Shown here: piece by piece, positions 1 to 8,869 of the stretch
Numbering within the stretch: the first letter of the stretch is position 1
How the letters are laid out: every line of letters starts with the position of its first letter
DNA from: Phycisphaeraceae bacterium
GTDB taxonomy: Bacteria; Planctomycetota; Phycisphaerae; Phycisphaerales; Phycisphaeraceae
Reading direction: 5' to 3'
Assembly (NCBI GenBank): GCA_020851465.1
Contig: JADZCR010000014.1
Location: 1-63,695, forward strand
DNA length: 63,695 nucleotides
Notes under the pieces: model-generated
The model's input: only the letters and a program-made list of their open reading frames with translations
What the model was told of the DNA's origin: nothing
Database searches by the model: none
Program-made: the position numbers and the translations under genes

Positions 1-403
1 AAAGCTCGAACAGCGCGAAGCAGGACAGACCCATGATGTCAATCGAGGACAGGTGCTTTTGGGTCTGGCTGGGGTGAAACGTGAGCAACTCAGCCGGGTG
101 ACAATCGCTTACGAGCCGGTATGGGCGATCGGCACCGGTAAGAACGCGACTCCCGCTGACGCACAGGAAGCACACGACCGTATTCGTCGATGTGTGGAGT
201 TCAGTTTATTGGCAGGCGACGGTCATAATCGAGCGGAGGCGGCGGCCATCGCTGCCGGGATGCGTATTCAGTACGGCGGATCGGTGAAACCGGCGAACGC
301 CAAAGAACTTTTTTCTCAATCGGATATTGATGGCGGCTTGATCGGCGGAGCGTCACTCAAGTCAGAGGACTTTCTGGCGATCGTCAAAGCTGCGGTGAAA
401 TAG
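1..403 (+). CDS. tpiA: Triosephosphate isomerase, C-terminal part (5' end outside window)
   Basis: Interconverts glyceraldehyde-3-phosphate and dihydroxyacetone phosphate in glycolysis, in the cytoplasm. The reading frame is open from base 2 with no start, so only about the last 133 residues are seen. The catalytic-glutamate signature [11 protein letters not shown] is present, followed by the phosphate-binding loops GGSVKPANA and GGLIGGASL, in the order and spacing usual for the family. An insert of roughly ten residues lies in the segment after RRCVEF ([16 protein letters not shown]). The secG gene follows on the same strand, a frequent neighbour of tpiA in bacteria. Confidence 0.95.
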   Translation, partial: KLEQREAGQTHDVNRGQVLLGLAGVKREQLSRVTIAYEPVWAIGTGKNATPADAQEAHDRIRRCVEFSLLAGDGHNRAEAAAIAAGMRIQYGGSVKPANAKELFSQSDIDGGLIGGASLKSEDFLAIVKAAVK

Positions 404-441
404 ACTGCACGTTTCGAGTCAGTACGACAGGAGTCGGCTTC

Positions 442-537
442 ATGATGCTGATCATCCTGATAGGCGGCGTGTTGGGATTGATCGTAGTCGGGGCCGTGAT
501 ATGGAGTTTGTATACGACTGGTCGTAAGGACTCATAG
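442..537 (+). CDS. Possible 31-residue single-pass membrane peptide
   Basis: A short frame, ATG to TAG, lies in the gap between tpiA and secG. It begins MMLIILIGG and encodes about 20 hydrophobic residues followed by a short polar tail ending GRKDS. An AGGAG sequence about nine bases before the ATG would serve as ribosome binding site. The inside-positive tail fits a type of tiny membrane protein seen beside secretion or metabolic genes. No family is recognised. It may be chance, because the gap is only about 190 bases. Confidence 0.4.
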   Translation: MMLIILIGGVLGLIVVGAVIWSLYTTGRKDS

Positions 538-594
538 GCGAGACAATGGCTCTTTAATATTGGGGACACGTGTCCCACGAAAGGTTTGCTTCAT

Positions 595-1032
595 ATGCTG
601 ATGCTCGCGTCGGTTCTTGTCACGATTCTGCTGGTACTGTTTGTCTTGGTGAGCCTGCTGCTCTCAGGCGTGATTCTGATTCAAAAGCCTCGCGGGGGCG
701 GCCTTAGCGGGGCGTTCGGCGGGGCGGGTGGGGCGCAGTCCGCATTCGGATCACGCACCGGAGATTTTCTTACGTGGTTCACCGTTGCCTGCTTCACAGC
801 CTTTATCCTGTTGGCCATCGGCCTGACGTGGTCGATCCCATCGCCTAATTCACCGCTCGAAAAAGAAAGCGTTGACTCGGCGACGCCGCCTTCCGCCACA
901 CAACCAGCTCCATTACCCAAGGACACGGCGGAAATTCCGGAGTCCCCTTTGCCGCCGACGACAGCTCCAGCTGAGTCAGATACCTCGCACACCGCTCCGC
1001 AATCACCGCTGGCTCCGGAGAAGGCCCCTTGA
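595..1032 (+). CDS. secG: Preprotein translocase subunit SecG
   Basis: Small integral membrane subunit of the SecYEG protein-export channel. The predicted 145-residue protein has an N-terminal membrane segment, the family motif around LIQKPRGGGLSGAFGG with a glycine-rich loop, and a second membrane segment ending near WSIPSPN. A Ser/Pro/Thr-rich tail of about 60 residues follows, longer than in most SecG proteins. The ATG at 595 is preferred over a TTG nine bases upstream because GAAAGG sits at a suitable distance. The stop codon overlaps the TTG start of yicC, so the two are probably translationally coupled. Confidence 0.9.
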   Translation: MLMLASVLVTILLVLFVLVSLLLSGVILIQKPRGGGLSGAFGGAGGAQSAFGSRTGDFLTWFTVACFTAFILLAIGLTWSIPSPNSPLEKESVDSATPPSATQPAPLPKDTAEIPESPLPPTTAPAESDTSHTAPQSPLAPEKAP

Positions 1033-1928
1033 TCCGTTCAATGACCGGATTTGGCGATGCCTCGGAGCAGGCGGCGGGAGTGCATTACCTCGCCGAGGTG
1101 CGCAGTCTCAACAATCGATATTTCAAAGCCACGATTCGGCTGCCTGACATTATTTCGGGTCTGGAGGCTGAGCTTGAGTCATTGCTTCGCCAGCGGCTTA
1201 ATCGCGGGTCAATCACGCTGGTCGTCAAAATGCGTGCTGCTGAGGGCGCGACAACGCATCGGATTAACGACGCGGCTTTGCTCGACTACCTCGATCACCT
1301 CGAGACAATTCATACAAAAATCGGCGGTGATAAGGATCATGCGGTCCATATCGACTTAACCGCATTGCTGGCACTTCCGGGCGTTCTGGTTCCCGAAGAT
1401 GAAGCTGCGATTCTCGAACGAGCGCGGCCGGTCGTGCTGAGTCTGACAGGACAGGCATGTGACAGGCTCACGGTCATGCGTTCCCGCGAGGGATTAGCTA
1501 TCGCCGATGATCTCACCAAACACCGTGTTTTCATTCAAGAGCGGCTTGCGATGGTCAAGGACCGTGCGCCGCAGGTGGTGGAGGAGTACCATCAGCGGCT
1601 GCGCGCGAGGATCGATCACCTGCTGGCACGGGCAGAATTACGAATCGACGAAAAAGATTTAATCCGTGAAGTCGCCATTTTTGCGGAACGAGCGGATATC
1701 TCGGAAGAAGTAACCCGATTGAGCGGGCACCTTGAACAAATCGAGCGGATCGCCGCTGCGCCGGACGGCGAACCTGCTGGGCGGACGCTCGACTTCCTCA
1801 CGCAGGAATTGCGTCGTGAAGCCAACACCATCGCGAGCAAGAGCAATGATGCGGTGATCGCGCGTGCTATTGTTGAGGTGAAAGGAGCCATCGACCGGAT
1901 CAAGGAACAGGTCCAGAACGTGGAGTAA
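1029..1928 (+). CDS. yicC: YicC/YloC family endoribonuclease-like protein
   Basis: Member of the YicC/YloC family, for which endoribonuclease activity has been reported. It is 299 residues, the normal family length. The N-terminus MIRSMTGFGDA is the family hallmark and fixes the start at a TTG codon that overlaps the secG stop (TTGA). The C-terminal signature RREANTIASKSND is intact. Stem and start overlap indicate expression in one transcript with secG. Confidence 0.92.
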   Translation: MIRSMTGFGDASEQAAGVHYLAEVRSLNNRYFKATIRLPDIISGLEAELESLLRQRLNRGSITLVVKMRAAEGATTHRINDAALLDYLDHLETIHTKIGGDKDHAVHIDLTALLALPGVLVPEDEAAILERARPVVLSLTGQACDRLTVMRSREGLAIADDLTKHRVFIQERLAMVKDRAPQVVEEYHQRLRARIDHLLARAELRIDEKDLIREVAIFAERADISEEVTRLSGHLEQIERIAAAPDGEPAGRTLDFLTQELRREANTIASKSNDAVIARAIVEVKGAIDRIKEQVQNVE

Positions 1929-2143
1929 ACCCGCGACTTTTCCGTCGGCTGACCGATTAACACGGGTGAACAAAGGGCACGATTCGACCATTCGAGGAAA
2001 AGCTGGTTTTATAGATGGTCGATAGTTCTGATAACAGCCTGCGTGGTCGATTGATCGTTTTGAAAAATACCCGACTAAGGTTTCTGACACTCGTAGCCAC
2101 GCTATCTAGAATCGTCTGACTTCTCCGGTCCACGGAACCGTGC

Positions 2144-3298
2144 ATGTCCCAAGTCCCCACCCCCAACCTTACCGGCAGCTTATCCGGGACCGGCGCGCCG
2201 ATTGGCCAGTCCGCACTGGGATCAGCCGTTTCGTCAGGTGTGTCGGGTCAAATGGGCAGCGGTCGGGACCGTTTTGCTACTGATGAGCTTGCGATCGTTC
2301 TTTCGCATTACGATCTGGGCACGATCGAAGCGATTCAGGAGTTTCCCAAGGGCTCACGCAAAGCACCCAAGCTGATCCTCCGGACGGAGAAAGGATTCTT
2401 TCTTCTCAAGAGGCGGGCACGCGGAAAAGATGACCCGTTCAAGGTCGCGTTCTGTCATCAGCTTCAAAGCTACCTTGCCAGCAAGCAGTTCCCGCTGCCT
2501 CATCTGATCGGCACAAAAAAAGACAACAACTCAATGCTCCAGTGGAAGGGATGCATTTACGAGGTGTTTGAATACATCAAAGGCACGAGCTACGACAACT
2601 CCCTCGAAGCCACCGCTGATTCAGGCAAGACGCTTGCGCTCTTCCACAAACTGCTGGCCTCATACCAGCCGGAATATGAGCCGGCGCAAGGCTCCTATCA
2701 TGCGTCACGTTCGGTGGCGTCTTCGATGGAAGCGATTCCAACGACGCTTTCAAAAATCGAACCGCGCAGCGTCGATGCTTCGGATCGGGTGGCGCAGGTC
2801 GTCAAGTTTCTGCACAGCAGCTACAACGCAGCCGCGATGAAGGTCAACGAAATGGGGTTGACCGACTGGCCGATGCAGATCGTTCACAGCGACTGGCACC
2901 CCGGCAACATGCTCTTCCGCGGATCGCGTGTGGTTGCGGTGATTGACTATGACGCAGCGAGAATTCAGCAGCGGATCATCGACGCGGCCAACGGCGCGCT
3001 GCAATTTTCCATCATCGGCGGCGGTGATGACCCGGCGCAATGGCCTGATTACATCGATGAATCTCGATTTAAGCGGTTCCTGCGGGCGTATGACAGCGTC
3101 AACGTCCTTTCACGAGCCGAGCTGCGCACCGTGCCGTGGCTGATGCTCGAAGCACTGATTGCCGAAAGCGTGATCCCCGTCGCGGCTACGGGATCGTTTG
3201 CGAGGATGGAAGGGATCGGGTTCCTTCTGATGGTAGAGCGGAAAGTGAAATGGCTGCAGGCCCACGCCGACCAACTGGGGAAAGTGCTTGAGCAGTAG
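2144..3298 (+). CDS. Aminoglycoside phosphotransferase-fold (APH) kinase, substrate unknown
   Basis: 384 residues with a kinase-like APH fold. The catalytic loop HSDWHPGN near residue 248 supplies the catalytic Asp and the metal-binding Asn, and IDYD near 267 supplies the second metal-binding Asp. The N-terminal lobe includes LILRTEKGFFLLKRR, a plausible nucleotide-binding Lys region. About 40 Ser/Gly-rich residues precede the kinase domain. The family covers antibiotic kinases, choline and homoserine kinases and spore-coat CotS-type proteins, so the substrate cannot be named. The gene is monocistronic, convergent with murD, and its ATG has no strong ribosome binding site. Confidence 0.8.
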   Translation: MSQVPTPNLTGSLSGTGAPIGQSALGSAVSSGVSGQMGSGRDRFATDELAIVLSHYDLGTIEAIQEFPKGSRKAPKLILRTEKGFFLLKRRARGKDDPFKVAFCHQLQSYLASKQFPLPHLIGTKKDNNSMLQWKGCIYEVFEYIKGTSYDNSLEATADSGKTLALFHKLLASYQPEYEPAQGSYHASRSVASSMEAIPTTLSKIEPRSVDASDRVAQVVKFLHSSYNAAAMKVNEMGLTDWPMQIVHSDWHPGNMLFRGSRVVAVIDYDAARIQQRIIDAANGALQFSIIGGGDDPAQWPDYIDESRFKRFLRAYDSVNVLSRAELRTVPWLMLEALIAESVIPVAATGSFARMEGIGFLLMVERKVKWLQAHADQLGKVLEQ

Positions 3299-3367
3299 CG
3301 GCCTTGCTGTAAGCCCGATTCGATACGCCGCGTTTTTCGGCCGCACGGGGGAGAAGTCAAAACACAT

Positions 3368-4798
3368 TTATACGCCCGGCGATTTTGAGCCTTCCCCCGT
3401 GTATTTCAGCACCGCCTCGACAAACGCTGCTCCGCGCGACTCGAAATTCACAAATTGATCCCAACTGGCACATGCGGTGGAGAGAAGCACCACGTCGCCT
3501 TGCCTGACACGGTCGGCGATTTCCGCCATGGCTCGATCGAGCGTACCGCAGCGAATTACGGCGGCACTGTCGTCACCCCACATTGCGCCGCCGCAGCCGG
3601 TGACTCCCACACTTGGTCCGTGTGTCGCCGTCGCGTCGTGACCTTCGGCCTCCGCAGCGGCAGCGATGGTGTCGCCCGTTTTTCCGATGGTGTAGATGGC
3701 ATGGCAATGCCGGGCAGCCAGTCGCGCTAAAGGCAACAGGTCGATTCCCTTGTCATATCCGCCCAGGATGAGGTGGACTTTGCCTCGCGGGAAGCTTTTG
3801 ATCGCCAGTTCGGTGGCGTCGGGAGTGGTCGCTTTGGAGTCGTTGAAATAGCGCACGCCTGAGTGCTCCGCAACGAATTGCATGCGGTGGGTAAGCCCGC
3901 CGAAGTCGGCGAGAGACTTCCAACTCTCCCACTCCGGTTGATGAATGGCAGCTTTCACGACCGCAGCAGCCAGCCTGGCGTTGAGCTGGTTGTGCTCGCC
4001 GGGGATGATCAGTTCGATTGGCGGACTCAGGGCCAGGTCGTCCCGCTCAAAAAACGAAAAGTTAGACACTCGCGGCGTGAACACGTTATGTATCCCCGGT
4101 CCGCCGATGGTAATGTCATCGTCCGCCTCGCGCTGATAGTCAAGCAGTGCCTGCTTGGCGTGCTGATATGCCTCAAAAGAACCGTGCCAGTCGAGGTGAT
4201 TCGGTTGCAAGTTGGTGATGACAGCAATATGCGGAGACCACTTCTCCTCGCGCAGCCCCTCCAGCATAAAGCTCGAAAGTTCGAGTACAACCCAATCGTT
4301 CGGTTTGATCGTGTCGATGACTCCGAGCAGCGATCCGCCAATATTGCCGCCGACATGAACATTAAACGAGTGATCTCCCGCTGACGTATGGCGCAGAATG
4401 TGGCCGATCATTGCCGTCGTCGTTGATTTTCCAGCACTGCCGGTGATGCCGATGGTGTGAAGTCGGTTGGGTAGATGTCTGACAAGCAATCGAATTTCGC
4501 TTGTCAGCGCGACACCGGTGGCGCGGGCGGCGGCGACGTAGGGATTGTCAGGCGGGACAGCGGGATTTACCACGACGAGATCCGCCGTGGTGAAATCCTC
4601 CGTGCGATGCTCGCCCAGATGAAACGAGACGCCGCGTACATCGCTGAGTCTGGCTACGCTCTCCTTGAGATCATCAGCCGGTGCCGTATCGGTGACAGTG
4701 ACTTGCGCACCTCGTGCTGCGAGGAAGCGTGTGACGCCGACGCCTCCGCCAAAGCGACCGAGGCCCATGACGAGGGCCTTCTTACCCTGAAGGTTCAA
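3368..4798 (-). CDS. murD: UDP-N-acetylmuramoylalanine--D-glutamate ligase
   Basis: Adds D-glutamate to UDP-MurNAc-L-Ala during cytoplasmic peptidoglycan precursor synthesis, using ATP. The 476-residue protein shows the Mur-ligase landmarks in order: N-terminal nucleotide-type fold (VMGLGRFGGG), ATP loop GITGSAGKSTT, ELSSF, TNLQPNHLDWHG, HRMQ, NDSKATTPDAT and C-terminal LSTACASWDQF. The start is a TTG giving MNLQGKKALVMG. It lies outside the rsmH-ftsI division group found 50 kb away in this window, so the classical dcw cluster is dispersed here. Confidence 0.95.
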   Translation of the reverse strand: MNLQGKKALVMGLGRFGGGVGVTRFLAARGAQVTVTDTAPADDLKESVARLSDVRGVSFHLGEHRTEDFTTADLVVVNPAVPPDNPYVAAARATGVALTSEIRLLVRHLPNRLHTIGITGSAGKSTTTAMIGHILRHTSAGDHSFNVHVGGNIGGSLLGVIDTIKPNDWVVLELSSFMLEGLREEKWSPHIAVITNLQPNHLDWHGSFEAYQHAKQALLDYQREADDDITIGGPGIHNVFTPRVSNFSFFERDDLALSPPIELIIPGEHNQLNARLAAAVVKAAIHQPEWESWKSLADFGGLTHRMQFVAEHSGVRYFNDSKATTPDATELAIKSFPRGKVHLILGGYDKGIDLLPLARLAARHCHAIYTIGKTGDTIAAAAEAEGHDATATHGPSVGVTGCGGAMWGDDSAAVIRCGTLDRAMAEIADRVRQGDVVLLSTACASWDQFVNFESRGAAFVEAVLKYTGEGSKSPGV

Positions 4799-4885
4799 CG
4801 GAAGACTCCATTCCTGACCGTTACCGACGAAAAGCGGCTGGTGATAATCGTCCCAACTCTATCGGCTCGTTGCGATTGATGACTG

Positions 4886-6583
4886 CTACTTGACGTCGAG
4901 TTCCGCTGCCTGCTTCATGCTCTGGCTTGCGTGGAAAGTGGCGATCTTCACTCCCTTGGGGATGGCGAAATAGAGGTACATGATGTCGTCAGGCCCCATC
5001 TGATTAGTGGGGATTTGGCGTGCCGACTGGATGGGGCTTTCCGGTTCGTAGTGAATCTGCTGCGAACCATCAGCTCGCGCCCAGGCGAAACCCTGCGGCA
5101 GATACTTATTGCCCTGCACGTCCTGGAGCCAGACGCCTTGGACGCTCGCCGCCGCGACGTGTGCGGCACCCATGAGTGACTGCGCCTTGTCTTTACCCAG
5201 TCGGACTCGCACGGTGCGAACCGTCGGATCCGTGTGGACGCGTTCTATGGCAACTTGTTTGGAGACGGTCCCTTCGGTTTTACCTGCTTCGCCGATACCT
5301 CGTGTGAGGAATCCATTGGCATCCACCTCAAACGAGGTGACTTTATTACGGCTGATGACGTAGGGCAGAGCGTTGTTAATCTCGATACCCAGTGCCTGTG
5401 ATCCCGAAACTGTACCTTCGCGCATTCCGACTCTGCCTGTGACGCTGTCGTTATTTTCACCGACCAGCGATGTGGCGGTACTCTTGCCCAAAGCCCGTGC
5501 CACGCGGTGCATGTCGCTCGACGCCTCAGGCAGAGAAAGCCGCAGTCTGCGGGTGAAAAGGAACTTTGGCTCCTGATCCTGCGGGAGTTGGAAGACAAAG
5601 GCAAATGTCCCGCCGCGAGCATCAGCCGACAGGAACGCCTTGTTGTCACTGAAGGGGACGTATAACCGTTCACCCGTGCCGGGGTCCACCTTTGTCGCGC
5701 CGACGGGAGCGACCCATCCAGTCGTGGAATCTTCGGGATTTTTGCCTGTTTCAACGGTTAACAACCGGATGGCCGGAGGATAGAGCCGGAGCAGATTGGT
5801 ATCGAACGCGCGGGCCTTCTGGTCTTCCAGCGGTACCCATTTAGTTTCGACAACTACCAGCTTGGAGTTTGGCTGTCGGGCCCAGTTTCCGATGAGTCTG
5901 GTCACGGTTGCATCAGCACCTTTGAGCGGCGTGGGAACCACATAGACCGCCATCGGGACTACTTCTCCCGGCGCGACCGCCACCGCGCTGTTGGGGTCGT
6001 ACCGCAATCGAAACATACCGGCTTGGGTGGAGATGCTCGGTGCGTAGAGGTCCATCGGCTGGCCTGCGTAGAAACTGCCGCGCGAGAGCATCGAGTAAAA
6101 CGCATCGGTGCTCTTTTCGACGGAGAACCACAGACGACCGCCGGAGTTTTCCATGACCTGGCCGGACGCATCAACGTAATACGGCTGGTAACCCATCAGA
6201 TCAGCCGGCAACGCGAGAAAGCCCAGGCCGATGATGGTCAGCCCAACGGTAAGGCATCCGGAGAGAAAACCGAAGATGCTGCCGCCGATCCAGTTGGTCA
6301 GGGTGCTGAAATACAGGTTGTAGTGGACCACCTTGTCAATTACGGTTCGTACGATCAGCAGAGCGAGCACGAATGGCGCGAGCAGCCCGACTCCCCAGGC
6401 GAACTGAGGCATGCGCATCAGCAGGATGCCCTGCGAGATAGGCTCCCACAGCGCCAGCGCGATTGCCCCGCAGGCAACAGTAATTATGAAATGCAGAAAC
6501 GCACTGAATAATCCCTGCCGGCCCCACCAGTAGGCCATGAACAGGATGAACGCCATGACGAGGAGGTTGATGACGGTATTCAT
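4886..6583 (-). CDS. CvpA-like membrane protein with long C-terminal extension
   Basis: 565 residues. The first roughly 130 hold four predicted membrane segments in the arrangement of CvpA (colicin V production) proteins, with the GLFSAFLHF and FLSGCLTVGLTIIGLG stretches. The remaining roughly 430 residues are soluble, with no family I recognise, and are mixed beta-type sequence probably located outside the membrane. The ATG follows a strong GGAGGAAAG site and starts only three bases after the stop of the GspE/PilB-like gene, so the two are almost certainly one operon. Ordinary CvpA proteins are about 160-220 residues, so the extension is unusual. Confidence 0.75.
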   Translation of the reverse strand: MNTVINLLVMAFILFMAYWWGRQGLFSAFLHFIITVACGAIALALWEPISQGILLMRMPQFAWGVGLLAPFVLALLIVRTVIDKVVHYNLYFSTLTNWIGGSIFGFLSGCLTVGLTIIGLGFLALPADLMGYQPYYVDASGQVMENSGGRLWFSVEKSTDAFYSMLSRGSFYAGQPMDLYAPSISTQAGMFRLRYDPNSAVAVAPGEVVPMAVYVVPTPLKGADATVTRLIGNWARQPNSKLVVVETKWVPLEDQKARAFDTNLLRLYPPAIRLLTVETGKNPEDSTTGWVAPVGATKVDPGTGERLYVPFSDNKAFLSADARGGTFAFVFQLPQDQEPKFLFTRRLRLSLPEASSDMHRVARALGKSTATSLVGENNDSVTGRVGMREGTVSGSQALGIEINNALPYVISRNKVTSFEVDANGFLTRGIGEAGKTEGTVSKQVAIERVHTDPTVRTVRVRLGKDKAQSLMGAAHVAAASVQGVWLQDVQGNKYLPQGFAWARADGSQQIHYEPESPIQSARQIPTNQMGPDDIMYLYFAIPKGVKIATFHASQSMKQAAELDVK

Positions 6584-6586
6584 GGG

Positions 6587-8770
6587 CTACTTTCCTCCTC
6601 CCATGATGCGGGTCACTTCGCCGATGCTCGTTTCGCCTTCGACGACTTTCATCAGTGCTGCTTCCTGTAGCCAGAGCATTTTCTGTTTACGCAGATAGGA
6701 TCGGAGCGGATCAAGATGGCCAGCCGCAAGCAGTTGACGCGCTTCGTCGTCAAAGACCATCACCTCGAACAATCCGGTGCGACCCTTGAATCCCAGACCC
6801 AGACAGTCGGGACACGGCTTCGCTTCTTCCTTGATCATGACTTGCCCGGAATGCTTATAGAACTGGCCAACCTTGTCAGGCGTGAGGTTAAGTTTGCGCA
6901 GAACCTCGGCATCAGGCTTGTACGGTATGCGGCAAGTCTTGCACAGTCGGCGGATCAGTCGCTGCGCGATAATAGCCTGAATGCCCTTGGCTGCGGACTT
7001 CGTATCACCGAGCGTCTTAACCCATAGCTTGAGGGCTGTCGTCGAGTCCTCTGCACGGATGCCGGTGTAGAACCGCGTGGTTTCGGAGTAATCCACCATC
7101 ATCTTCGCGGTATTAACGTCGGCGATCTTGCTCAGCATGACCACCTGCGCTTCGCGGAGCATTGATGCTTTGAGCTTTTGATTGATCGTGTCTGCATCCG
7201 CGCCCGGGCCGAGCTTGTCGTGTGTGACGCCTTCAAGCTCGTATTCAAGACTTTCCTCGAGTGCGATGACGCTTTGCGTGTACGGGTCGTGTCGCCCCAT
7301 GAGACTGTAAAGCGTCGTGGTCTGTCCCTGTCCGGGCGGGCTGCTGACGATGACCACACGACCGGGCTGGTCGAGACACGCCACGAGTTGTTGACGCTGG
7401 AGTTCCAACAGGCCGAGCTGATTGGCCGGCAGAGCAGGCGCGGAGGTCTTGTCCTGCTGAAGTGTCAGGATCAGGCCCTTGGTAGAACCCATCGTGTGCA
7501 GGATGAACGGATGGCGATGGTTGGCTTCATCCTCAAACATGACGCGGCCGACCTGCTTTCGCCGGCGGTCTGACAGATCGAGCTTTGCCGCACTTTTGAG
7601 GTAGTCGATAACACCCAACCCGAGTGCAGTCTGAAGATTTGGTTGGTTGTAGCGTACCCCGTCGATCATGACGGCCTGCGAGGTCTGCTGGGCGTCGGCC
7701 ATCAACTCGATCCGGTCGGCGCGTCGGGACAAGGCGAAGTCGAGCAACGTCTCCACCGCTTCGTGCGCCGGTCCCGTGGGGTCATCGGGTTGCGGTACGG
7801 GCATCGCCTTCCCATCCGCACCGACCACCTTGACCGTCGCGGCAGATTGGGCCTGGTCCTGTGATCGTTTCTCCAGCCGCTCGGTGAGAAAGTTCATTGT
7901 GAGCGTCCACTGTTTATTTTCAGGGACGCGGGGGTTTCGGTAGAAAGCGTAGCCGGTGATGGTGCCTGCGAGAATGATGAGCGCGACAGGCAGGCCAAGC
8001 CAGAAGTAAGGCAGGAGCAGCCAGAGGAAAAAAGCGATGACAGCCGATCCGATGATCGCTCCGTTCCACGGTTCGCGTGGGAAGTGAAAATTAGCCAGAT
8101 CCTTGTCCACCCGTCCGGCGACAAAACCCCAGAGTGCCAGAATAATCAGGAAGGTAATCGGCTTGAAGAGACTCAGGAGCATGACCGACTCTGTGGAAGG
8201 GCCTGCGGGAGCTGTGATCGCGTCGGCTTTACCCGGCCCTGCGGCTGAGGCGTCGTCCCTTGCAGGCTCCGGCGGCAGCGATCCCAGCTCAGAGTGAGCC
8301 TTGATGAAGTCCGCAAACGCTGCGCGTGCTGCTGCTGAGTCGCCTCGTGCCGCCGTTGCGACCTTCCAGCCATTAGGAGTCTGCATCAGCAGGGCGTAAA
8401 CACCCTGTGCTTCCGCGGGCTTGAGCGGATCGTCGGCGGTTGCTGATCCGTAAACCAGCGACAGCTTGCTCTGGATGACTTCGCTCTGAGGCCCCGCGCT
8501 GTGGGCTGGTAGTTCAGTTTCCCATTGGTTTTTGAATTGCCGAAATGAATCCGCGGTGGAAAGCCGCTCAACGGACGGCCAATCTTTTTCCGCAACAGCC
8601 TTGAAAAATGCCGCTGCAATTTCTTTAGGCGAGCCGGCAGTGGCAGGGGTGGCGTTACTGGTCGTACCGGTCGGATCTGCTGCGGTGAGGACTTCGGTAA
8701 CCGAGGTCTGCGCCCAGGCCGCCGTCGCCAACACCAGAATTGCCAGCCATGTCCATCGCTTCATCATCAT
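6587..8770 (-). CDS. Membrane-anchored GspE/PilB-like protein with degenerate ATPase motifs
   Basis: 727 residues. It starts with a signal-peptide-like stretch (MMMKRWTWLAILVLATAAWA), then a soluble domain of about 160 residues, hydrophobic segments near residues 195-275, and a C-terminal region resembling type II secretion/type IV pilus assembly ATPases. The zinc-finger cysteines CKTC and CPDC and the GRTGLFEV stretch are kept. The catalytic motifs are not: Walker A reads SSPPGQGQTTT, with Gln483 in place of the essential Lys, and Walker B reads MLSKIAD, with Lys548 in place of the usual Glu of GE[IM]RD. The His-box region TGIRAED lacks its histidine. It probably cannot hydrolyse ATP and may be a scaffold. 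It is in an operon with the CvpA-like gene, and pilT lies 99 bases upstream. Confidence 0.8.
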   Translation of the reverse strand: MMMKRWTWLAILVLATAAWAQTSVTEVLTAADPTGTTSNATPATAGSPKEIAAAFFKAVAEKDWPSVERLSTADSFRQFKNQWETELPAHSAGPQSEVIQSKLSLVYGSATADDPLKPAEAQGVYALLMQTPNGWKVATAARGDSAAARAAFADFIKAHSELGSLPPEPARDDASAAGPGKADAITAPAGPSTESVMLLSLFKPITFLIILALWGFVAGRVDKDLANFHFPREPWNGAIIGSAVIAFFLWLLLPYFWLGLPVALIILAGTITGYAFYRNPRVPENKQWTLTMNFLTERLEKRSQDQAQSAATVKVVGADGKAMPVPQPDDPTGPAHEAVETLLDFALSRRADRIELMADAQQTSQAVMIDGVRYNQPNLQTALGLGVIDYLKSAAKLDLSDRRRKQVGRVMFEDEANHRHPFILHTMGSTKGLILTLQQDKTSAPALPANQLGLLELQRQQLVACLDQPGRVVIVSSPPGQGQTTTLYSLMGRHDPYTQSVIALEESLEYELEGVTHDKLGPGADADTINQKLKASMLREAQVVMLSKIADVNTAKMMVDYSETTRFYTGIRAEDSTTALKLWVKTLGDTKSAAKGIQAIIAQRLIRRLCKTCRIPYKPDAEVLRKLNLTPDKVGQFYKHSGQVMIKEEAKPCPDCLGLGFKGRTGLFEVMVFDDEARQLLAAGHLDPLRSYLRKQKMLWLQEAALMKVVEGETSIGEVTRIMGGGK

Positions 8771-8869
8771 GGGTTTGCCGCTTGGTTGCCTGCGCTGAGG
8801 ATCAGTGATGTTTGAAATACTGAGGAGACGATGGCGGATTTGGCACGATCATCGTCGATCGACTCCGCG

